A DNA stretch of 64,000 nt, from assembly GCA_014529385.2 (NCBI GenBank), contig CM043959.1:85975029-86039028 (forward strand), written 5' to 3'. Below, one piece after another: positions 58,059 through 64,000 of the stretch (position 1 is the first letter of the stretch; each line of letters opens with the position of its first letter). Below the pieces are notes generated by a model, which did not search any database, had not been told where the DNA came from, and saw only the letters and a list, made by a program, of their open reading frames with translations. Made by a program: the position numbers and the translations under genes. This stretch comes from Adiantum capillus-veneris. Lineage: Eukaryota > Streptophyta > Polypodiopsida > Polypodiales > Pteridaceae.

Positions 58059-58183
58059 GCGCCGAAAAACTCAGATATGAGATCTGAGTTTTTGGGCGCT
58101 CTCTGATATTTTTTAGCCCGGCCGGCGTCGCTATGAGCGTCGCAAATTTACTTGTAAATTTGTGACGCTCATAGCGATGCCGG
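58059..58183. other. Two adjacent hairpins at the CACTA right end
   Basis: Hairpin 1: arms 58059-58076 and 58082-58099 (GCGCCGAAAAACTCAGAT and its complement with one mismatch), 5-nt loop. Hairpin 2: arms 58122-58150 and 58155-58183, 29 nt each with two mismatches that are G:U pairs in RNA, 4-nt loop CTTG. The second contains the subterminal CGTCGC motifs. Confidence 0.9.
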
Positions 58184-58246
58184 GATTTTTTTCTTTGAGC
58201 GTCGCTGTGTGAGCGTCGCTAATATGAATAGCCTCTTGTAGTGTCT

Positions 58247-59287
58247 TACAATGAAACTTTTTCATAAGCTCATTTTGAGTGTCCTTATGATTCACGACTC
58301 TCAAGGGAATTCCATTTCTTTTTTTGGACGCTTCCATAAGTACCAATGTTTCAAAAAGTATCCATAGGCCTTTGTCCAATTTCTTTTGAACTCTTGATTA
58401 GTCCATTCTTCTTGCCTTGTCAAAGTGCTCAGATAGTGTCCAATGAGCAACCAATCACCTTGATATAGGTCCTCTGTAAATGACTCAAGTGCATTTGACA
58501 GGAAAACATGATCACCCTTGGCATGAGAGATACTATAGAACCTTGTGCCTACATCATCGCCCTCGAAAACTATGTCTTCTTCATTTTCATACCTTGCTCT
58601 TGAAAGCATATCCGCAACTCGATTATTTTTCCCTACAATATGCTTAAATTCTGGATTCAAGGACTTTATGTAGGCAATCCATCTCAACATAGCAATGTCG
58701 AGAGTTGAGCAGCTTGTGATCATTCCAAGAAGGGGTAGACAATCAGTCTCCACTATTACATTTACTTCTATCAAATACTCTTTGTCACATTTCAATGCTG
58801 TGACTACTCCCCATAACTCTCTTTTTACCTGTGGATAGGTACATTGACGAGTACCTAGGACTTTTGCTCAAAATTTCACCACATATTGCTTGCCATCATC
58901 ATCATCTTGTCCAATCGCCCATCCAATTTCTGTGGAGCTAGTATCCACTGTCACAATTACATATCTTCTGCATTCATAGTTTGCTTTCCTCAAAGTTGGA
59001 GACATAAGCAACAACTTCTTTAATTTTCTCATGGCATGGGTATGCATTTCTTCCCAATGAAACTTTTGGTTCTTTCTCAAAAGTTGAACAAAGGTTCTGC
59101 AACATGCGCATAATGTGGAATACAGATAACATAGAGCACACATGCACCCAAGAACCTTCGAGCCCTCAACTAAATTAATACATGTCTCTTTCATTCTTTG
59201 AATCATATCAATCTTTGTTGGACAAGGCCTTCTACCATACGGCCTGCATATATGGCCCACAATAAGAACTTCGTTCCCACCAAACAC
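58247..59287 (-). pseudogene. RNase H and start of integrase of element C
   Basis: The frame 58868-59287 has GHICRPYGRRPCPTKIDMIQ and HWEEMHTHAMRKLKKLLLMS, leading to a degraded VTVDTSSTEIGWAIGQ (first catalytic Asp). A stop-broken gap follows, then 58301-58795 has VIVETDCLPLLGMI, MLRWIAYIKSLNPEFKHIVG and RVADMLSRARYE (last Asp block). A short tether and LRVVNHKDTQNELMKKFHC, the integrase N-terminal region, run straight into the CACTA terminus. Confidence 0.75.
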
Positions 59288-60330
59288 TTTTGCCCAGACA
59301 AGGTAAGGTTCGCCTCTTCCAACCTTGACAAGATATTATCACAATCACTGATATGGTTTGCCACATAATTTTGGCATCCCCTCAAGTCCAGAGCCACATC
59401 TATATCACTTACATCACATCCTTTGATTGGCACAACAACAAGGAAAGGCACATCCTTTGATTGGCACATCATCAAGGAAAGAAATTGTAGTTTGTGGTAT
59501 GAAGTCATGTAGGACTTTTTTCATGCCATTCATCATATGTGCAACTGAGTTAGTTGCTCCCTGAGGTAACGTGCACATCCTTACTAGACCCAAAGGTGTC
59601 CTCATGGTAGTCAGGTCCCTGCTTTTCATTGCTAGTTGGAACTGATTATACCCTGAGTACAAATCCCCCATAGAATATATTGCCCTTCATGCGAATGCCT
59701 ATGAAAATTCATCTACAACTGGCCCTGTACCCACATTTCTAATTGTAACCTTGTTGATAGGCTGCATATCCTAGATAAAGCGTAAAGAGCCATTTTTCTT
59801 CGGAACTGTGAATCACCTATTTGAGTATGGAGCACAAGAAGGCTCCAAAATACCCATCTTGATATTTTCATTAAGATGGTCAATGAGTTTTGGCAAATGA
59901 GCCTTTGGAACAGGAATAGGCCTCAAGTTCCAAAGTACATGAGGGATATTGAAGATCACCATAGGAGCAACAATGGATGGATCAACACACCCTATCTCAT
60001 AAGGCTCAAATGCAAAATCTCTTCCGTGTTTGGCAATCATGTCTTCAAAGCATACTCTTTCAACATCTGTCAAACTATCCTTGCAACCAATCTTTAACTC
60101 CTTCAAAGAATCATGTGTGAACTTATGTCCAATCTCGCTTAGCTCACGAGGACTAGGTTGAAAAGTAGCTTGATCCATCTTATCCATATAGTCTTTTGGT
60201 AGAGGTAATGCCACTCATTTCACTTTCTTTACCACAGACTTGTACTTGGTCTCCACTTGTACATCAACACCTTGAGAATTTTTTAAATCCCCAATGATTT
60301 TATACATTTATATTGAGCATACTTTCATGA
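59288..60330 (-). pseudogene. Reverse transcriptase of element C
   Basis: Order: GCVDPSIVAPMVIFNIPHVL, WNLRPIPVPKAHLPKLIDHL, MGILEPSCAPYSNR (to 59813), a decayed gap, then MGDLYSGYNQFQLAMKSRDL, TTMRTPLGLVRMCTLPQGAT and NSVAHMMNGMKKVLHDFIPQ. The catalytic box FLDD (59469-59480) is intact but is followed by a 34-bp tandem duplication that shifts the frame. After it the sequence resumes as DVSDIDVALDLRGCQNYVAN. Confidence 0.8.
59415..59482. repeat. 34-bp tandem duplication in element C RT
   Basis: Units 59415-59448 and 59449-59482 both begin CACATCCTTTGATTGGCACA and end CAAGGAAAG. They differ at a few bases. The length is not a multiple of three and so shifts the frame. Confidence 0.9.
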
Positions 60331-60350
60331 CCTCACTTTCCATAGGCAAA

Positions 60351-62278
60351 TTGTGTAACATTTAATGGCCTAGTAACTTGTGTGTAGCGGAAAATAGCAT
60401 GAACATAGTGAGCATTTCATTAGAATAGATTCCTAATGAGATTAACAAGAGTGCTTGGGTGGAGAGAGCAACAAAAAGCATAACACCTAGTTGGATAGCA
60501 TGAACAATACTTCAAAAGAGAGAGAAATTAAGCAATTGACAACAGTTGAGGACCGGATTTGTATGGAGCCGGTCCCCCCTCCAGAAGGCTTTGTATTATG
60601 GTTTCTCCCATCAAGAGAGACATTTTACAATACAATTCTTTGTGTTCCTTCAATACTAGCTAGTGCAATGAAGATGGAAACTTCAAGCACTAAGCAAAAC
60701 ACTTATCAAACACAACATCAATTCCCTCACGATCTCAGACCCAAGACCTCACACACCTTCGAAGATGGTGAGAGATAGTAGGGTATGAGAGTAGATTGAG
60801 AGGAAGAAGGAGTATTCTTACGAGAAAGATGTACATCTCCTCACATAATCACTCAAATTAGCATAGCTTAGCTTAGTAATTAGCATGGTAGAGAAGATGA
60901 GCATGCATTGAAGCTTGGCTCTTGGTTGGATTTGCATCACAAAGCCAAGAGTTGTTGGTGTAGGCCTCCCTTCTCACAAGCTTGGAGTAGGTGGTAAGCT
61001 TTCCATTAAAGCTTGAGAAGGAGAAAGAGTCTTCTTTGCTTCACACATGAGATTGTGTGAGTGTGTGTGTGATAATGCCTTCCAAAAATCAACCCCCTCT
61101 CTCTCTTGGTTGACCTTCCTTGCTAATTACTCATGCTACAGCCCTATTGGACCTCCCCAGCCTCAGCCAATGGGAATTAAGCAGCATAGCATTCTGACAT
61201 GTGTCCCCCTTTCCCCTTTTGTGAGAGATTTAGGTAATTAATTAATGAAACTAAAATCTCATTGGACCCATTTGCCTCCTGGCCAATAAGAATCAGGCAA
61301 GCCATTGGGCTGCTGAATGCTCATTGGACCCCTTGGGAGAGTGTCCAATAGTCTTCTAGAGAGCTTACTTCCTATTGGTTCTTTTATTAAGTGTTTTTAA
61401 AATAATTAAACCAGACTTACTCTAGCCTAATTCTCATTGGTCCACCTCCAAGGCCATCCAATAGGATTTGACTACACCTTGTGGGCATATGGCCTAGGGA
61501 GCTGACATGTGTCCCTCTTTCCCCTTGTGTAAAAAGGAAGCTTGTGAGTGTGTGGGTGTTTCTCTCTCATCCCCTACTTCTTGGGATTACCCCCTCCTAT
61601 GTAGGTCTTGACAAAGACTTTTTGGGACACACGCAAAGCATCCAATTCCCCTAATGTTTGACCTTTGGACACAACCTTTAAATTTTGGAACCTTAGCATT
61701 TTGGAAGTCTTAATGGACCGAACTTTAGGGTCTTTAGAGCCCATTGTTGCACATAGCTCTTTTGCAGATGGGCCCCCCTTTGGATCCCTATTTTTCCTCG
61801 TTTGGATCCCTACTGTGGCCAGTCTGCTAGCTTAGCCAATATTCTAGCTTTTTCTCCCCTGGCACTTCCCATATTACATGATCAATTTAACATCAAAAAA
61901 TCATTTAGGAGAATTAGATATTGATTATTATGAAATTACCTCTCTCTTGAAATCATAGTCATCCTCGACTATGGGGTAGAGAAGATAAAGCATATTCATT
62001 AGTCCTTTTCGTAGCAGGTAGAGGATCCCTATGTTACCCTAAGACATCGTTCCAGAATGGATGACTAGTCCATTTGGCGCTTGAGAGAGCTGCCGCAAGC
62101 ATGTCTGCACATTAGTCCTATCAGTCTTCCATAGTAGAGTGACAAGCTCTACTTGGTTTTCGGGAGATGTCGTATGCGCAAACTTGATCTAAGCATACAT
62201 ACTACTTTATTTTTGTGCACAATAAAGAAAAAGAGAGTCTTATAAGACAAAAACTTTGTTCATTTTAACAATTGTAGC
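60351..62278. other. Non-coding stretch with ATTGG/CCAAT repeats
   Basis: No gene recognised. 61139-61530 holds the ATTGG/CCAAT series and a repeated GACATGTGTCCCxCTTTCCC (61197 and 61503). It may be an LTR or other transposon end but no boundary could be set. Confidence 0.5.
61139..61530. repeat. Series of ATTGG...CCAAT inverted motifs and a direct repeat
   Basis: ATTGGACC...GCCAATGGG, ATTGGACCC...GGCCAATAAGA, ATTGGACCCC...GTCCAATAG and ATTGGTCC...ATCCAATAGG each form a pair 20-35 bp apart, about 50-150 bp from the next pair. GACATGTGTCCC with CTTTCCCC occurs twice 306 bp apart, so a degenerate larger duplication is likely. Confidence 0.7.
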
Positions 62279-63116
62279 TTACTCTACGGAAGCATTGTAA
62301 GCATTGACAAGGTTTAGGTTATCCTTTAGGTTATCCTTTGAGAGATCCGGTAGTGTAAGCACAGGTTGAGAGATAAGCTTCTGGAAAGCATTGTTCTCCT
62401 TGGCAGACCATGTGTACCCAATGTTTTTCTTTGTTAGGTCATGTAATGGTCGTGCTATTAGTGAGAACTTTTCTATGAAGCATCTATAGTATGCACACAT
62501 ACCTATAAAACTTCTTAATTCATGAAGATTCCTTGGTTTATGCCATCCTTTTATTACCTCTAACTTTGATGGATCCATTTGGATAATAATGTGACCTAAA
62601 TACTGAATCTCTTGTAAGAAAAAATCACTTTTCTTTCGATTAACATAGAGTTTATTCTCTCTTAGAACTTGAAATATTACCTGGAGGTGTTTCTTGTGTT
62701 CGTCTAATGAATTAGAGTAGATGATGATATCATCAAAGAACACTCCAGTAAAGGTTTGGTTAAGCCTGAATAGCTTCTCCATCAAGCGGTTGAATGTGGC
62801 ATGACAATGTATTCGTAAAGACCAAACGTAGTGTGAAAAGCGGTCTTTACAACGTCTTGATCAACTATCCTTATTTGAGATAGCCACTTTTTAGGTCAAT
62901 CCTACTGAAGTAGGTGGACCCTTGTAGCTTATCAAATAGGTCTTTTACCCATGGAACATGAAACCTATTTTTGATAGTGATCCTATTTAGTTCTCTATAG
63001 TCGACATACATACGATATGTGCTGTCTTTCTTTTGCACTGGTAGCACAGGAGAACAAAATAGAGATGAGATAGGCCTAACCATGCCCTTCTCAACTAACT
63101 CATGCACTTGCCGCAT
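62279..63116 (-). pseudogene. Reverse transcriptase of element D
   Basis: Frame 62871-63116: MRQVHELVEKGMVRPISSLF, QKKDSTYRMYVDYRELNRIT and STYFSRIDLKSGY. A gap with stops follows, then frame 62279-62785 has VFFDDIIIYSNSLDEHKKHL (catalytic FFDD kept), LYVNRKKSDFFLQEIQYLGH and RSFIGMCAYYRCFIEKFS. The RNase H start is degraded to LVNAYNASVE, with a 12-bp tandem duplication (62316-62339) just before it. Confidence 0.85.
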
Positions 63117-63835
63117 AATCTCCTTTGAGCTTGAGAAACTCTATAAGGAGGTTTGTTAGGCGGTGAATTTCCTAGAAGAAGTTCAATTGAATGGTCATCA
63201 TTACCTCGTTTAGGAGGTAGCTCCCAAGGGATGTCGTCAATAAATACATCCTGAAACCCCTTGAGAAAATTGGATAACTCTAATTCCTTTTGATTGTGTA
63301 TATCTTCTTTTGCAAAAACATTAGGTTCGTTTTGAGAATCTTTAACAAAAATCATGTACACGGAAATAGAGCTCTTTATTGACTTGTTGAAAGCTTGTGT
63401 ATGTACAATGGGTATAGTGTTACCCATTTCCTTAGCATCTATATACATATCTTTTTCCTTGAACTTAAAAGAGATTCTCCTTTCAGGGAATTTAACATTG
63501 GCAGCCATGCGATCAAACCATGGTGCCCCTAGGATTACATCCTCATGCTTGAGAGGAGATTCCTCTTTGTCCACATAGCTTTGGACATGGAGCCTCGATT
63601 TCCCGATTAAGGGAGTGAATGAAGCTTCTTGTCCCTTGAAAGCACCGTCTGTGGGTAGGACATATCCCATCTCGTAGGCTTGTATGCCTAGCTTGGTGGC
63701 CAAATCTATAGATATAAAATTGTGAGTAGAACTAGAGTCAAAAAGAATAAAAGCATCATGTTCTGTTACGTTTCCCCAAGCATGGCATAGAGGAGATCCT
63801 TCGTGGTGAATTTCATCCTCTTGGATTTCGACCAA
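63095..63835 (-). pseudogene. Retropepsin and RT leader of element D
   Basis: The active site reads AFILFDSSSTHNFISIDLAT where D-S-G-S/A-T is expected, so the Gly is replaced by Ser. ILGAPWFDRMAANVKF is the second protease block. The frame continues through FLKGFQDVFIDDIPWELPPK RG to PPYRVSQAQR and then shifts at about 63105 relative to RT. Confidence 0.8.
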
Positions 63836-64000
63836 GGTAGCTCTAGGAGGTTCATGGCGGGTGTTCTTTTGGGGACAAGCGCAGTACGCATTCCCTTACT
63901 CACTGCACTGAAACAACGGTTATCCTTGTGATAAAGCTCAAGCTCTTAAGGAGAGAGTTTATTTTTGCCTTTGTAAACTCCCTTCTCTTTAGCTTTGTTG
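63836..64000 (-). pseudogene. Gag C-terminal remnant of element D
   Basis: Reads KNKLSP then stop, ELELYHKDNRCF, matching the basic stretch before a Gag zinc knuckle (EEELxxYRKENRCFKCG), followed by frame-shifted Cys codons. Continues outside the window. Confidence 0.5.

Larger units (their letters stand above)
50692..58243 (-). mobile_element. CACTA (En/Spm) DNA transposon, 7.55 kb, genes on minus strand
   Basis: Both ends carry the 12-bp terminal inverted repeat CACTACAAGAGG (50692-50703 and 58232-58243). The trinucleotide TCT flanks both sides (50689-50691, 58244-58246), the 3-bp target duplication expected of CACTA elements. Subterminal arrays of TAGCGACG/CGTCGCTA fill the left about 200 bp and the right about 120 bp. 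Two gene remnants, TNPD-like (52995-56131) and TNPA-like (51278-52587), read on the minus strand. Both are defective, so this copy cannot supply its own transposase. Confidence 0.95.
58247..60350 (-). mobile_element. Decayed Ty3/gypsy pol fragment (element C)
   Basis: Minus-strand RT, RNase H and the very start of integrase, truncated exactly at the CACTA right end. No gag, zinc knuckle or LTR is recognisable above 60350. The RT uses the WNLRPIPVP...GILEPS..PYSNR and GDLYSGYNQFQLA type blocks of a distinct gypsy subgroup, unlike elements A, B and D. Confidence 0.8.
62279..64000 (-). mobile_element. Decayed Ty3/gypsy fragment, chromovirus-like (element D)
   Basis: Minus-strand Gag zinc-knuckle remnant at the right edge, retropepsin, then RT ending in early RNase H at 62279, where the sequence breaks off. 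It continues beyond the window to the right. RT blocks (PPYRVSQAQ, CSPVLPVQKKDSTYRMYVDY, IDLKSGY) are of the common plant chromovirus type. Confidence 0.85.

Noticed and set aside
1-64000. CRISPR array, operon, rRNA or bacterial features
   Set aside because: No spaced identical repeats, no ribosomal sequence and no bacterial gene organisation; the window is plant nuclear DNA.

Overview
The window is nuclear DNA from a land plant, probably a flowering plant. The evidence is a plant MIKC-like MADS-box gene start, a CACTA (En/Spm) transposon with TNP2-type transposase, a copia element primed by initiator tRNA-Met, and a Ty3/gypsy element carrying the second RNase H typical of the plant Tat lineage. 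The species cannot be named. There is no operon, rRNA, convincing tRNA or CRISPR array. Most of the sequence is transposon, much of it decayed and nested. The only recognisable host gene piece is the first two exons of a MADS-box gene on the minus strand at about 30.0-30.4 kb.

Layout. 1-4.7 kb: element A, a decayed minus-strand Tat-type gypsy element running past the left edge and broken in its RT by a TIR element. 4.7-29 kb: mostly non-coding, AT-rich DNA with relics: a tRNA-Asp-like primer site (5.2 kb), three copies of an LTR-like repeat (7.8, 14.9, 17.0 kb), a gypsy gag/protease relic (12-13.1 kb), two more copies of the TIR element (16.4 and 17.8 kb), a 1.33-kb element with 19-bp perfect TIRs (18.9-20.2 kb), and two unidentified decayed coding stretches (20.9-21.7 kb plus, 22.9-23.8 kb minus). 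26-33 kb: four long poly(G)/poly(C) tracts around the MADS gene. 33.2-46.4 kb: element B, an old plus-strand gypsy element with an extra 3' ORF. It is split by a very young copia element (37289-42476; LTRs identical by eye, 5-bp target duplication, intact 1393-codon gag-pol frame). 49.3-50.7 kb: the 3' end of another gypsy element, probably a chromovirus. 50.7-58.2 kb: a CACTA element with defective TNPD-like and TNPA-like genes. 58.2-60.4 kb: element C, and 62.3-64 kb: element D, both decayed minus-strand gypsy pieces.

How the pieces relate. Copia inserted into an already degrading element B, and gypsy frames resume across its target duplication. The CACTA element sits between two unrelated retroelement fragments although it has a matching TCT on each side, which implies an earlier chimeric junction or a later recombination. 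Most elements carry inactivating lesions in identifiable catalytic sites: RT YxDD-box Asp to Asn in A, protease DSG to DSD in copia and to DSS in D, a 34-bp tandem duplication beside the RT box in C, and an apparent loss of a central part of TNPD. All calls come from reading the sequence; no database or alignment program was used.
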